DNA of 64,000 bases from an uncultured Bacteroides sp. GTDB lineage: Bacteria; Bacteroidota; Bacteroidia; Bacteroidales; Bacteroidaceae. The position numbers and the translations under genes were made by a program. The DNA lies in assembly GCF_963678425.1 (NCBI RefSeq), contig NZ_OY782855.1:1364001-1428000 (forward strand). Reading direction: 5' to 3'. The notes under the pieces are model-generated. The model was given only the letters and a program-made list of their open reading frames with translations, searched no databases and was not told the origin of the DNA. This document shows positions 18,245-27,571 of this stretch, piece after piece. The number at the start of each line of letters is the position of its first letter. Positions within the stretch are counted from its first letter, which is position 1.

Positions 18245-19009
18245 ATGAATAACATATATAACGTAGTGATAATAGACGACGAAGCCATTGGTATATTTAA
18301 CTTATGCACTTCTCTCGCTGTATTCAGCAATATAGCTGTTACCGGTACTGCACAAACGGCACAAGACGGGAAAAAACTTATTCTGGAAAAACGGCCAGAT
18401 CTTCTATTTCTGGATGTAGAAATGCCTGAAATGAGTGGTTTGGAATTACTCCGTGAAATAAAAAATCGGATAAACTGGCAAATGCAAGTAGTATTTTACA
18501 CTGCTTATGAGAAATATCTGCTTCAAGCACTAAGAGAATCTGCTTTCGACTATTTGTTAAAGCCATATGAGCCCAGCGAGTTTTCTGTTGTTATGGATCG
18601 TTTCTTTGCATCAGTTGCAAAAGAAAATAAGCTCTCCTCTTTCATGGATTCACTGTCGCGCCTGATACCAGAGAATCATACATTCTTAATTGCAACCATT
18701 ACAGGGTATATAACCTTACGACAAGAACAAATTGGTTATTTTGAATACAACAAAGATAATAAACATTGGTATGTAACCTTACTAGATTCAAAATGTATTC
18801 AACTAAAAAGGAATACCAATGCAGAGGAAATTCTTAAATATTCCAAATCTTTTGCTCAAATCAATCAGCAACAGATTATTAATATAAATTCCCTGGCGAT
18901 GATTGAAGGTAAAAAGTGCATTATGCTTCCTCCTCTTGAGAAAGAACAAAACCTGATTATCTCAAGATCCTATTTTAGATCTATACAAGATAAGTTTAGT
19001 TTGATTTAA
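18245..19009 (+). CDS. LytTR family response regulator
   Basis: A 254-aa transcription factor. The receiver domain (about 1-125) has the acidic pair Asp11/Asp12, phospho-acceptor Asp57 (LFLDVEMPEMSG), Thr86 and Lys106 (LLKPYE). The C-terminal LytTR DNA-binding domain covers about 145-254 (IGYFEYNKDNKHWYVTL, then SFAQINQQQIININ). Its start codon is only 2 bp past the kinase stop, so it is translated from the same message and is its cognate regulator. Targets are unknown; the sorting-domain operon at 19154-21462 on the other strand is an untested neighbour candidate. Confidence 0.94.
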   Translation: MNNIYNVVIIDDEAIGIFNLCTSLAVFSNIAVTGTAQTAQDGKKLILEKRPDLLFLDVEMPEMSGLELLREIKNRINWQMQVVFYTAYEKYLLQALRESAFDYLLKPYEPSEFSVVMDRFFASVAKENKLSSFMDSLSRLIPENHTFLIATITGYITLRQEQIGYFEYNKDNKHWYVTLLDSKCIQLKRNTNAEEILKYSKSFAQINQQQIININSLAMIEGKKCIMLPPLEKEQNLIISRSYFRSIQDKFSLI

Positions 19010-19036
19010 ATTATAGCCAACCCCACATAATTGAAG

Positions 19037-19081
19037 GGCAAACGTGCACAAAAATTATCCCAATCTCTGTGCATGTTTGCC
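19037..19081. terminator. Hairpin between convergent genes
   Basis: A 14-bp stem (19037-19050 with 19068-19081, one G-U pair) separates the response regulator from the convergent LRR gene. There is no strong U-tract on either strand, so termination is likely but not certain. Confidence 0.6.
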
Positions 19082-19153
19082 TCAACATAACCAGTTATAA
19101 AAATTAATCAACGAAGTGATTCTACAAGAATCAACCTCAATTATCATCATTCC

Positions 19154-20644
19154 TTATAAAGCAACTTTATATATTTTATTCGCTACTTTAACAATATAAA
19201 TCTGATCAGACGGAACATCTACTTTTATACTGTTATTTGTAGCTTTAATCGTTTGTACTAAAGACCCCAATAGAGTATAAACAGAGATCGTTTCACCTTG
19301 ATCTATCCTATTAACTACTATTGCTCCCTGTTCTGCATATACAGTTATGTTGTTTACCTCAGTTTTAGAAATTGCAGTCGATTCTTCTTCAACGATATTT
19401 ATAAAACCACTCCATGGTGCCGTACTTGCATAAATTGCCTTTGAACCTTTTGGAACATATAGTTTGCATGCTGTTCTATCAACGCCTGTGAATACTTCAG
19501 TTCCAGCACTTGGGGGTGTTGCATTTTTAATATGTATTTCTTTTAATCCGCTGCAATCCTCAAAAGCACTTAAATAAATATTAGTAACACTCTCAGGAAT
19601 AGTTACAGATGTTAATCCTGTACAACCAGAGAAAACATACTCGCCAATGTAATTAATACTATTTGGAATAGATATTGACACTAACCCTGTACAACCAAAG
19701 AATGCATAATTACCGATAGAAGTTACGGAATTCGGAATCGTAATTGATGTTAACCCAATACAACCCGAAAAAGCACGATAGTTTATTGCAGTAGCATTAT
19801 TGGGAACAATATAAGTCGCTGATTTAGCATTTGGGTACGTTACCAATTCTAATCCACTTTCTTTGTTAAATAAAACCCCATCAACATCCACAAATTCAGG
19901 ATTCTCTTTTGAAACATTAATTTCTTTTAATCCAATGCAATCACAAAAAGCATTCTTATAAATCGAAGTTACACTAGCAGGAATAGCAATAGAGGTTAAT
20001 CCTGTACAACCAGAAAAAGCATCCTGATCTATTGAAACAACACTGTTTGGAATAGTGACAGACGTAAGCCCTGAACAACCAGAGAAGGCAAACTCACCAA
20101 TAGAAGTAACACTATTAGGAATAGTAATGGAAGTCAATTCTGTACATCCATCAAAAGCATCGTAATCAATAAAAGTAACTTTGTTTGGAATTACAATAGA
20201 AGTTAATCCCGTGCAATTCTGAAAAGAATGTTCACCTACATAAGTAATACTATTGGGAAGAACTACTGAGATCAGATTTTTTAAATTATAAAACATATAC
20301 ATATCAATGCAATTAATGTATGTTTTATTTTCGCCGTAATAATAATCATCACCTGTCACAATATTGGCATCAGCCAGGTTCAGCTTTATAAGTTTCCCCT
20401 CTGTCTTGCTAGACTCAGAAAGACCTCCTCCAGCCATTTCACGAATAAAAAGGATATCACTACCATTCAGATTTCCGGAAAGAGTCAGGTCGGTAATTAA
20501 GTTTTTGTCTGTAGATGATATTAATGCAGACAATGTGCCGGCAGTCTCTACATTTACAGATCTTTGAACCTGAGCCCAGGAATTGTTCAACGATAAAAGG
20601 CCTGTTATTACAAATAGCAATCTAAGAGTAAAATTTTGTTTCAT
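19154..20644 (-). CDS. BspA-type leucine-rich repeat surface protein with putative C-terminal sorting domain
   Basis: A 496-aa exported protein. Signal peptide MKQNFTLRLLFVITGLLSLNNSWA; an N-terminal cap; then about ten LRR_5 (BspA/TpLRR) repeats of about 23 residues with consensus AFSGCTGLTSITIPNSVTSIG, interrupted near residues 240-275 by an island (VDGVLFNKESGLELVTYPNAK). After the repeats comes KLYVPKGSKAIYASTAPWSGFINIVEE, a common BspA ending. The last about 75 residues form a beta domain ending in DQIYIVKVANKIYKVAL, resembling Por/T9SS sorting domains. BspA-like proteins bind host or matrix proteins. It is second in an operon, 38 bp after the gene at 20683-21462. Confidence 0.85.
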   Translation of the reverse strand: MKQNFTLRLLFVITGLLSLNNSWAQVQRSVNVETAGTLSALISSTDKNLITDLTLSGNLNGSDILFIREMAGGGLSESSKTEGKLIKLNLADANIVTGDDYYYGENKTYINCIDMYMFYNLKNLISVVLPNSITYVGEHSFQNCTGLTSIVIPNKVTFIDYDAFDGCTELTSITIPNSVTSIGEFAFSGCSGLTSVTIPNSVVSIDQDAFSGCTGLTSIAIPASVTSIYKNAFCDCIGLKEINVSKENPEFVDVDGVLFNKESGLELVTYPNAKSATYIVPNNATAINYRAFSGCIGLTSITIPNSVTSIGNYAFFGCTGLVSISIPNSINYIGEYVFSGCTGLTSVTIPESVTNIYLSAFEDCSGLKEIHIKNATPPSAGTEVFTGVDRTACKLYVPKGSKAIYASTAPWSGFINIVEEESTAISKTEVNNITVYAEQGAIVVNRIDQGETISVYTLLGSLVQTIKATNNSIKVDVPSDQIYIVKVANKIYKVAL

Positions 20645-20682
20645 AACAAATTAAAAACTAACATTTTGCGAACCAATAAATA

Positions 20683-21462
20683 TCATTTTACCACAAATTT
20701 CCCTTTACCTACAATTTTATTCTGGTCGGTAATCACGCTATATAAATACAAACCTTTGGAAAGAGAAGATATATCTAATGTATTGCTTCCACTAACAAAA
20801 TCCTTCTCAATGCATTTTTTTCCATTCAAATCGGTCACAATAACAGAAGCTGTCTCTGTATCCTTTAAATTTGACTCTATTGTTATTTCCTTTTCAGCCG
20901 GATTAGGGAAAGCATTCATCTTGGTAAAAACAGGTGCATTCAATGATGTTACATCGCTTGCAGAGACTTGATAGACTGAATAAGAATGATCTCCTGATAT
21001 TACAAAATATTTTTTATCCTTAACCTTTATCAAATAGATAGAATAATCATTAGTACTCTCTTTTGGTAAACTAAATAGAGTTCCACCATTCTCATTTTTT
21101 ACAACGATATTAGTTCTGTCATCAACAACTAGTTCCAATAAATCATCATCATTAAAAAAGTTTTGTGTTACATATTCTCGGTTGTTATCAATTTTAGTAG
21201 CACTATTAGGGAGTATATCACCAAACTGAGCTATCAATAATGATTTATATAATTTAAAATCAGATGTATAAATATCGAATGATTTATAATTGCTATAATT
21301 TTCTACTTGAAAAGAAGTCATAAAAGCATTTCCATTATTCATAAAGTTCGAACTCATGGAAAAATCCACTTCTGGAACTGTAGTAACAAGGTTAAATTTC
21401 TGGGAAAACGCTGATGTATATAAAAACGCAGACAAAAGGAGCAACAAGATTTTCTTATTCAT
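20683..21462 (-). CDS. Secreted protein with T9SS type A sorting domain
   Basis: A 259-aa exported protein of unknown core function. Signal peptide MNKKILLLLLSAFLYTSAFS. The middle (about 22-180) is a beta-rich region without a recognised family. The last about 80 residues are a classic type A C-terminal sorting domain: AFPNPAEKEITIES, then VTDLNGKKCIEKD, then LDISSLSKGLYLYSV and a terminal basic strand (GKGKFVVK). Such domains direct export across the outer membrane by the type IX system. It is first in the operon with the LRR protein and has the best promoter match in the window. Confidence 0.82.
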   Translation of the reverse strand: MNKKILLLLLSAFLYTSAFSQKFNLVTTVPEVDFSMSSNFMNNGNAFMTSFQVENYSNYKSFDIYTSDFKLYKSLLIAQFGDILPNSATKIDNNREYVTQNFFNDDDLLELVVDDRTNIVVKNENGGTLFSLPKESTNDYSIYLIKVKDKKYFVISGDHSYSVYQVSASDVTSLNAPVFTKMNAFPNPAEKEITIESNLKDTETASVIVTDLNGKKCIEKDFVSGSNTLDISSLSKGLYLYSVITDQNKIVGKGKFVVK

Positions 21463-21502
21463 AACATTCTATATTAAAAAATCAAACAATAACATTAGGG
21501 GG

Positions 21503-21534
21503 CAAAAGTACATAAATAGTGCTATGGGCACAAA
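21503..21534 (-). promoter_or_regulatory. Bacteroides-type promoter (-33 TTTG, -7 TACTTTTG)
   Basis: On the minus strand, TTTG (21531-21534) and TACTTTTG (21503-21510) are separated by exactly 20 bp, matching the Bacteroides housekeeping-sigma consensus in both boxes. It drives the sorting-domain/LRR operon with a leader of about 35 nt. Confidence 0.7.
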
Positions 21535-21919
21535 CCGGTTTTCCATAGAATGGATATATAATGCTATATAGTGGGATTATCTTGTAAAATAACGCATTTA
21601 TCCTGCTATTCTTTTTTGGATGGCAAGAATAAAAAAAGCTACGCTTGAAACTTATTACCCAATAGCCCTTCAACCATTGGAATATAATCTCTGGTTATAA
21701 GGCAATCAAGGATCAGTCCTAATTCTTAGGGTTTAACCATCGTAAATCTCCTCTTTCCTTTTTTTATACATCTATTTTGCAACCCTGAATAAGAAAAATG
21801 TCATATCCGTTTCTTGCTGTAAGCACTTAACAAGTAAGTTGCAAAACCGGTCTGAATAAGGCTGATTCTTTTTAAATAATTAAGGACGCTGGATGTGTAT
21901 TATATACCTATATTTCCTA
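21535..21919. other. Intergenic region left of the IS30 element
   Basis: No coding sequence is supported between the promoter at 21503-21534 and the left inverted repeat of the IS30 element. No remnant of a gene interrupted by the insertion was recognised. Confidence 0.5.
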
Positions 21920-21941
21920 AATTCAAGTGTTAAATGCAACT
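21920..21941 (+). repeat. IS30 left inverted repeat
   Basis: Begins AATTCAAGTGTTAAATG; 19 of 22 bases match the reverse complement of the right repeat. Confidence 0.8.
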
Positions 21942-22061
21942 GATGGAATTTTAGATTGAATATTTTTTCAGAGAAGGGGAAAATGTTTTTCTTCCCCCCT
22001 TTCTCTGATGGGATAAAATAATTATCTTGTTCCCTCAATCTCCTACAAAATCAGTTACAAG

Positions 22062-23039
22062 ATGAAACATTTAACCCAAGAACAAAGATATGAAATTTCT
22101 GCATATCTTCACAGTGGAAAAAGTAAAAGTGAGATAGCCTCTCTTGTAAAGGTTCATAAAAGTACCATAGGCCGTGAAATCATTCGTAATTCTTATGGCT
22201 CCTGGCATCAGTACATGCCCCGTGAAGCTCAAAAGAAAGCTGACTTAAGAAAGAAATGTCGCCCTGGGAAAGTAGTCTTTACCCAAGAAATGAAGGCTCT
22301 TGCAAAGGATCTGCTAATAGAATTTAATTATAGTCCGGAACAGATATCAGGTCGGTGCAAATTACAGTCGATTCCCATGGTTTCTCATGAAATACTTTAT
22401 CAATGGATCTGGAAAGATAAACGTCAGAAAGGACGCCTTTATAAATATTTGCGCCGAAGAGGGCGAAAAAACAAAAAACGCGGCTCTGAATATAATAGTA
22501 GAGGGATACTTAAAAATCGCAGAACTATTGATCAAAGACCTGCCATTGTAGAGGAACGCAAAAGGTTTGGTGATTTTGAAATAGATTCTATAATTGGAAA
22601 GAATAAAAAGAGTGCACTAATGACCATTAATGATAGGCTTACCGGACGCTTATGGATACGCAAACTTAAGGGGCGTGATCCAAAATCAATGGCAGATACG
22701 GCTATTAAATGTTTAACATCATTTAAAGGGAAAATCTTCACTATAACCTCGGATAATGGGTTTGAGTTTGCTTTTCATAAAAAAATAGAAACAAAATTGA
22801 GAATTAATTTCTATTTTGCCAAACCCTATCATTCTTGGGAAAGAGGAGCAAATGAAAATATAAATGGATTAGTCAGGCAATACTTTCCTAAGGGGACAGA
22901 CTTTAGTGAAGTAACTGAAAAACAGGTAGAAATAGTAGAAAATTTAATTAATTCAAGACCGAGAAAAAGGTTGGGATATTATACCCCAATGGAGTTTATT
23001 AATACATTAAAAAAACATAGGAGAGAGTTGCGTTTATAA
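22062..23039 (+). CDS. IS30 family transposase
   Basis: A 325-aa DDE transposase. The N-terminal helix-turn-helix (HLTQEQRYEISAYLHSGKSK, then KVHKSTIGREI) recognises the element ends. The catalytic core has DFEIDSIIG (first Asp), ITSDNGFEFA (second Asp) and HSWERGANENINGLVRQYFPKG (catalytic Glu), then RPRKRLGYYTPMEF. All three acidic residues are present and the frame is open, so the copy looks active. Length is normal for the family. Confidence 0.95.
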   Translation: MKHLTQEQRYEISAYLHSGKSKSEIASLVKVHKSTIGREIIRNSYGSWHQYMPREAQKKADLRKKCRPGKVVFTQEMKALAKDLLIEFNYSPEQISGRCKLQSIPMVSHEILYQWIWKDKRQKGRLYKYLRRRGRKNKKRGSEYNSRGILKNRRTIDQRPAIVEERKRFGDFEIDSIIGKNKKSALMTINDRLTGRLWIRKLKGRDPKSMADTAIKCLTSFKGKIFTITSDNGFEFAFHKKIETKLRINFYFAKPYHSWERGANENINGLVRQYFPKGTDFSEVTEKQVEIVENLINSRPRKRLGYYTPMEFINTLKKHRRELRL

Positions 23040-23047
23040 CTTGAATT
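23026..23047 (-). repeat. IS30 right inverted repeat
   Basis: Reverse complement of the left repeat with three mismatches; the transposase stop codon lies inside it. Confidence 0.8.
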
Positions 23048-23610
23048 CGGCTTTATAACCCCACGATTTTGTACTGGCAGACGCTGATTATTAGATAGTT
23101 ATCCCCTTTGAATAAAATACCTGGACAAATGATTCAGTTATAAGTTGCCCTTTTTTTGGCAGTGTTTTTTGCATTTTGGCACCTGTTGTCCATTGTATTT
23201 ACGAATAAAATCACACCTATCCCCTTTTTATTAATCCTTTTAAACTAATGCTTGTTGCAATTATTTTGTGGGTTTGCTTTTATAAACTGATCATTCATAG
23301 TCTTTGCAAACTAAGGTGTAAATGGTCTGAAACTCCTTGTTGGCAAGCTTTAAACGTCTTGACGCTTTTTGAAAACATCAAGACTTATTCTTCAACATCA
23401 CTTGAGACTTTCAGAGAGATTATTTGGCATTCTTAATAGCCTTTTTGAAAAAATTGGTGTATTATTCAGATTTATTCACCAATAAATTTTGTTTATTGGT
23501 GTATGGTTTTTATTTATTGGACAATAAAATCAAATAATTCAGCAATAAAAGAATTATTTCTCATAAGTAACCATCTCACAAAAAAATATATTTAGATAAT
23601 TGAAAGCCAA
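23048..23610. other. Intergenic region right of the IS30 element
   Basis: No gene is supported here; a 62-codon open frame at 23248-23436 has no recognisable features. The main structure is a perfect 10-bp hairpin at 23477-23501 (CACCAATAAA, loop TTTTG, TTTATTGGTG), which belongs to the ATTCACCAAT motif family also seen at 5526 and 59719. Confidence 0.5.
23474..23501. repeat. ATTCACCAAT-type hairpin
   Basis: CACCAATAAA at 23477-23486 pairs with TTTATTGGTG at 23492-23501. The outer ATTCACCAAT motif is shared with the structured region after ygiQ. Confidence 0.55.
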
Positions 23611-24984
23611 TTATATCTGGCCTCCAATCGTTTCAGCTATTTTAGTTGCCTGTTTTATACGATCCGCCATGCCAATTCCATCCTTTATACCTCCGGCGAG
23701 GAACAAACCCGGATATTGCTTTTCTATGCATTCTATGCTTGCAAGTCTTTGTTCGCTATCGGCTTCGTATTGTGGGATTGCTTGTTCATGCCTAAAGATC
23801 TTTATCTTTTCGGGAGAGTAATTGGATGGGAATCCCAGCATCTTGTGCAATGAATCTTTCACCAGTTCCTTTAATTGCTCATCAGTATAAGTCAAGTATT
23901 CGGGATGTTTGCTTCCGCCGATAAAGAAAGAAAGCGTGCCTCCTCCTTCGGGACAACGATTAGAGAAACAGGAAGAAGGGAACAAGATGCCAAGCATCTT
24001 TTGATTTTCACGGGAAGGGACTAATCCTCCAAAAGCATTTGGTACATAACTACCAGCTTTCTCCACTCCCACTCCTACCTGAACAACCGGTGCGTAATGA
24101 AGGGAACTGATAGGTTTCATCTCCTTTTCTGCAATAAATGGTAGCAGTGATGGCAATGCATAGGCGGCTGCAGTAGAGACCATATAGCGTGAATGGATTT
24201 TCTCTCCACTTGGCAAAACAGTTTCCCAACCATCAGAGATAGGTTGAATGTGAATATCTCCTACTGACAGGCGGATATTCTCCTCTGTAATCTCATCGGC
24301 AAGAGCTTTTGCCAGCATTCCAAATCCACCTGGCACGGAGAATACTTCTTTTGTGGCCAGTTTATCACGATCTGATTTAGGTTCGGAAGCCTTATTAATA
24401 GCACCGCGAATAAAACTACCGTAGTTTTGTTCCAGATTATAAAGTTTGGGAAGTGCAAAACGGGTAACAAGCTTATCTGGATTACCGGCATAGATACCCG
24501 ATATAAAGGGATCAATAGCATAATCTACGAATGATTTCCCCAGCCGTCTGCGAGCCAGGCTCCCGATACTCTCAAAAGGATCGTTTCCTTTCTTTCGGAA
24601 AGGTTCAAAGAGTATGCGTATCTTATCATTCCATGTAAACAGAGGTGTAGCAACAGCCGAAGAAAGACTTGAAGGTAACGGATGAAAAGCTCCATCTTTC
24701 CAGATTAACCGTACTTTTGCTTCTTTATGAGCCACTTCGAGAGAGCAACGACCTTGTAGCATCTGGAATAGTTCAACTACCTCAGCATTAGAAACTACTC
24801 CTGTATTGGGACCCGTTTCAAAAACAAAGCCATCTTCCCGGATAGATTCCATTTGCCCTCCTACTCTGGAGTTCTTTTCCAGAAGAAGCACCTTCAATCC
24901 TTTTTTAATCAATAAGAAAGCAGTGGTAAGTCCTGTGATTCCCGCGCCAATAACGACAACGTCTACATCTCTACTATTATCCAT
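23611..24984 (-). CDS. hemG: Protoporphyrinogen oxidase (HemY-type flavoprotein)
   Basis: A 457-aa FAD-dependent oxidase that turns protoporphyrinogen IX into protoporphyrin IX, or in coproporphyrin-type pathways coproporphyrinogen III into coproporphyrin III. The FAD-binding Rossmann motif VVIGAGITGLTTA (10-22), LLLEKNSRVGGQMES and the C-terminal GLFLAGGIKDGIGMADRI dinucleotide signature are typical of the PPOX family. It is often named hemG in Bacteroides although it is the HemY type. It is last in the minus-strand operon, 14 bp after hemN. Flavin oxidases of this type usually need oxygen, so the electron acceptor in an anaerobe is an open question. Confidence 0.9.
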   Translation of the reverse strand: MDNSRDVDVVVIGAGITGLTTAFLLIKKGLKVLLLEKNSRVGGQMESIREDGFVFETGPNTGVVSNAEVVELFQMLQGRCSLEVAHKEAKVRLIWKDGAFHPLPSSLSSAVATPLFTWNDKIRILFEPFRKKGNDPFESIGSLARRRLGKSFVDYAIDPFISGIYAGNPDKLVTRFALPKLYNLEQNYGSFIRGAINKASEPKSDRDKLATKEVFSVPGGFGMLAKALADEITEENIRLSVGDIHIQPISDGWETVLPSGEKIHSRYMVSTAAAYALPSLLPFIAEKEMKPISSLHYAPVVQVGVGVEKAGSYVPNAFGGLVPSRENQKMLGILFPSSCFSNRCPEGGGTLSFFIGGSKHPEYLTYTDEQLKELVKDSLHKMLGFPSNYSPEKIKIFRHEQAIPQYEADSEQRLASIECIEKQYPGLFLAGGIKDGIGMADRIKQATKIAETIGGQI

Positions 24985-24998
24985 AAAGCAAATTCTAT

Positions 24999-26366
24999 TT
25001 AAACAGGTTTCGAATATAATTTCGTATTCCCTTTCATCAAAGGGTCAAACGATGCAGCTACATTCCGCACAAAAAGGAATCCTTCAGGAGTGATTTTTAT
25101 TTCTTCGGGAGAATAGGTAATAATTCCATCTTTAGCAAACTCAGCCAAACTATCTTCACTATAAGAAATTGCATGTTTAATGTCAGCCTCATCTACACCA
25201 ATATGAGAAGAAAGCTCTTTCCAGTTCAGTCTGTTGTTACACATCAAGGTTGTAATCACCTCTTTGGCAATCTGCTCTTCCCTATTAAGCGTGTATCCTT
25301 TGATTATGGAAAACTCGCCATCGTTCATCTTCTGAATATATTCAGGGATGTTTTTTGTATTCTGACTGTAGGCCATGGAAAGCTGGCTGATTGCCGTCAC
25401 CCCGAAAGCGTATACCTGACCGGTGGTTTTCCTTGTGCAATATCCCTGAAAGTTACGGTGCAACTGCCCAGACTGAAGCGCTTTATTCAGATCATCATCG
25501 GGTAACACAAAGTGGTCCAGTCCAACGGGCTGATAACCATTTGAAGTAAGAATCCGTTTAGCTGCATCGTACATACTACTCTTTTCCTGCGGTGAAGGCA
25601 GACCATTCTTTTCAAGAATAAGCATAGCTTTGTTTACCCAAGGCACATGTGCATAGGAAAAAGTAACCAAACGATCGGGTTTCAGCGAAGCAGCCTTTTG
25701 AAGTGTCTCCTCAAAACTCTGAACTGTCTGGTAAGGCAATCCATAGATAAAATCAAGATTGATAGAAACTCCGTGCGCTCTCAGCAAACCAAAAATGGTT
25801 TCCATGTTCAGCAACGAAGGCCTTCTGTTTACCCCCTTGAGTACCTTTTCATTAAAATCCTGCACACCTATGCTGCAACGGTTAAATCCCGCTTTGATTA
25901 ACTCCATCCAATTATTTTCATCCAGATAACCGGGGTGACATTCAATAGCAATTTCGGGAGCATCTGTACACGAGAACTGAGAAAGAAGCAGTTCATTTAT
26001 CTCTTTTAAATAGTGAAGCGGAATGCTGCTTGGGCTTCCACCACCATAATGTATCTGAGATATTTTCCTGTTTTTGTCCAATAACGGAAGCACTTTCATT
26101 ATCTCCTTTTTCAATGCATCTATGTAAGCTGCAATTACTTCATCTTTAACCATGGGATAAGAGTTACATCCACAGTAATGACAAAGGTGGCGACAGAAAG
26201 GAATGTGAATATAGAAAGAAAGATTCTGCGGTTGAGTTTCGTTTGAAGCAATTACCGCTTTCTCAAAATCTTCATTGGTAAACTGATCGTGGAAATAATT
26301 TGCCGGGGGATAACTGGTATACCGAGGCGTAGGTACATTATATTTAGCTATTAAATCTTCATTCAT
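24999..26366 (-). CDS. hemN: Oxygen-independent coproporphyrinogen III dehydrogenase
   Basis: A radical SAM enzyme that oxidatively decarboxylates coproporphyrinogen III to protoporphyrinogen IX without oxygen. The N-terminal YNVPTPRYTSYPPANYF is diagnostic for HemN proper rather than HemW. The 4Fe-4S/SAM cluster motif FCRHLCHYCGCN follows near residues 55-66. The C-terminal HemN domain is complete, giving about 455 aa. I chose the ATG at 26366 rather than the one nine codons upstream because homologues begin MNEDLIAKYN; this gives an 8-bp overlap with the MFS gene and so translational coupling. Confidence 0.93.
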   Translation of the reverse strand: MNEDLIAKYNVPTPRYTSYPPANYFHDQFTNEDFEKAVIASNETQPQNLSFYIHIPFCRHLCHYCGCNSYPMVKDEVIAAYIDALKKEIMKVLPLLDKNRKISQIHYGGGSPSSIPLHYLKEINELLLSQFSCTDAPEIAIECHPGYLDENNWMELIKAGFNRCSIGVQDFNEKVLKGVNRRPSLLNMETIFGLLRAHGVSINLDFIYGLPYQTVQSFEETLQKAASLKPDRLVTFSYAHVPWVNKAMLILEKNGLPSPQEKSSMYDAAKRILTSNGYQPVGLDHFVLPDDDLNKALQSGQLHRNFQGYCTRKTTGQVYAFGVTAISQLSMAYSQNTKNIPEYIQKMNDGEFSIIKGYTLNREEQIAKEVITTLMCNNRLNWKELSSHIGVDEADIKHAISYSEDSLAEFAKDGIITYSPEEIKITPEGFLFVRNVAASFDPLMKGNTKLYSKPV

Positions 26367-27561
26367 GACGAGCTGGTCTTTTAAAACAAACAAGTATATA
26401 TATTAACGATGTCACGGCCAAGGCAGTTTCTACAAGAAACAGTCCGTTGTAGCCTAAACAATCGGCAATTTTACCACTGCACACGGCAATAATCATACCA
26501 CTTAAGTGAGTAATTACAGTTTGCAGAGTAAAATCTGTTCCTTCCCTACCGTCTCTCAGGAAATCCATGGCAACAGTATTAACCAATACTGAAGAAAGAC
26601 CATAACTAGCCCACAAACAAAATATTGCTACATACAAAGCAATGGTTCCCGGTGTGGTGAGTGACAAGAAATAGAACAATAATGTAGTTGCCAGAATAGC
26701 ACAGGCAAAGATAATTCGAGAATAAAATCTTCCCAATGAACGAATCACATATCCACCTATATACGAGAACAGACAACCGCATAACGATCCAAAGATACCA
26801 AACATAAATCCAATATCACCCGTTTTATATCCTAAATCTACCATATAAGGCTTAACCATTGCCAGAATTCCAATCAAACCGGAATAGCACAGGATAAGAA
26901 AGATTAACTGACGACCAGCTCCTTTCTGACTAAAGAAGAGAAGAAGGTCTTTCATACAGATCGGTGTACTCCCTTTCTTTGGCGTAAATTTTCTGTCTTT
27001 GTATGACATAAGCGGAACCAATGCCAACATTACAAATATGGAAACACTTATTAATAAAACAGTCCATCCAATGAGTTTATAATGCAATAGCAGTAACCCG
27101 CCACCCACAAGTGCCCCAGCAAAACTGCCCATACTTTGCATACTATTTCCCAGACTCTTCTCTTTACGGCTAAAAGAAAGAGCAGTTAACGCATCGGTAG
27201 CAATGTCCTGCGTGGCAGAAGCCATAAACGATAGAATAATCAGAATAAAGATGGTTATAAAGTTTGTCTTCAGGTCTAGAAAAGCAACTAACAGAATCAA
27301 AATGGCATAAACCATTTCAGATGAAAAGATCCATTTTTTATAAGTGCCCAAATCAGATGTTTTCTTATCGACAACCGGTGCCCAGAAAACTTTCAGAATC
27401 CAGGGAAGCTTAATTAATTGCAGCAGACCGATGGTGCTCAGTGAAAAATTATCCTGCCGCATAAGCACAGGAAGCAATGTACTAAACAAGCTCATTGGTA
27501 CAGACTGAGCTATGTATAGAGAAAAGAAAGTAAGTAATTTATTTGTTTGTTTCGAGCTCAT
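26359..27561 (-). CDS. MFS transporter (AmpG/RhtX-like)
   Basis: A 400-aa inner-membrane carrier with about 12 hydrophobic helices. Segments such as LPWILKVFWAPVVDKK and SFMASATQDIATDALTAL are typical of the AmpG-like PAT branch of the major facilitator superfamily, which includes RhtX/FptX siderophore-type importers. It sits between a TonB receptor gene (10 bp upstream) and hemN (8-bp overlap). That context points to inner-membrane import of a tetrapyrrole or iron chelate delivered by the receptor. The substrate is inferred from context only. Confidence 0.85.
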   Translation of the reverse strand: MSSKQTNKLLTFFSLYIAQSVPMSLFSTLLPVLMRQDNFSLSTIGLLQLIKLPWILKVFWAPVVDKKTSDLGTYKKWIFSSEMVYAILILLVAFLDLKTNFITIFILIILSFMASATQDIATDALTALSFSRKEKSLGNSMQSMGSFAGALVGGGLLLLHYKLIGWTVLLISVSIFVMLALVPLMSYKDRKFTPKKGSTPICMKDLLLFFSQKGAGRQLIFLILCYSGLIGILAMVKPYMVDLGYKTGDIGFMFGIFGSLCGCLFSYIGGYVIRSLGRFYSRIIFACAILATTLLFYFLSLTTPGTIALYVAIFCLWASYGLSSVLVNTVAMDFLRDGREGTDFTLQTVITHLSGMIIAVCSGKIADCLGYNGLFLVETALAVTSLIYILVCFKRPARHE

Positions 27562-27571
27562 TCCGTTCTTG

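Larger units (their letters stand above)
21920..23047 (+). mobile_element. Complete IS30-family insertion sequence
   Basis: About 1.13 kb, bounded by imperfect 22-bp inverted repeats that match at 19 positions (21920-21941 and 23026-23047, AATTCAAG at the outer end). It contains one intact transposase gene. The right repeat overlaps the last codons and stop of the transposase. No convincing target-site duplication was seen next to these ends. Nothing is visibly interrupted. Confidence 0.85.

Noticed and set aside
19500..20280. Regular DNA periodicity suggestive of a repeat array
   Set aside because: The period is about 69 bp and in frame; it is explained by the leucine-rich repeats of the encoded protein, not by a CRISPR or satellite.
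21912..23055. Target-site duplication for the IS30 element
   Set aside because: Bases next to the inverted repeats on the two sides do not match, so none is claimed.
23248..23436. 62-codon open frame right of the IS30 element
   Set aside because: No start context, no recognisable domain and no neighbour logic; frames of this length are expected by chance in AT-rich DNA.
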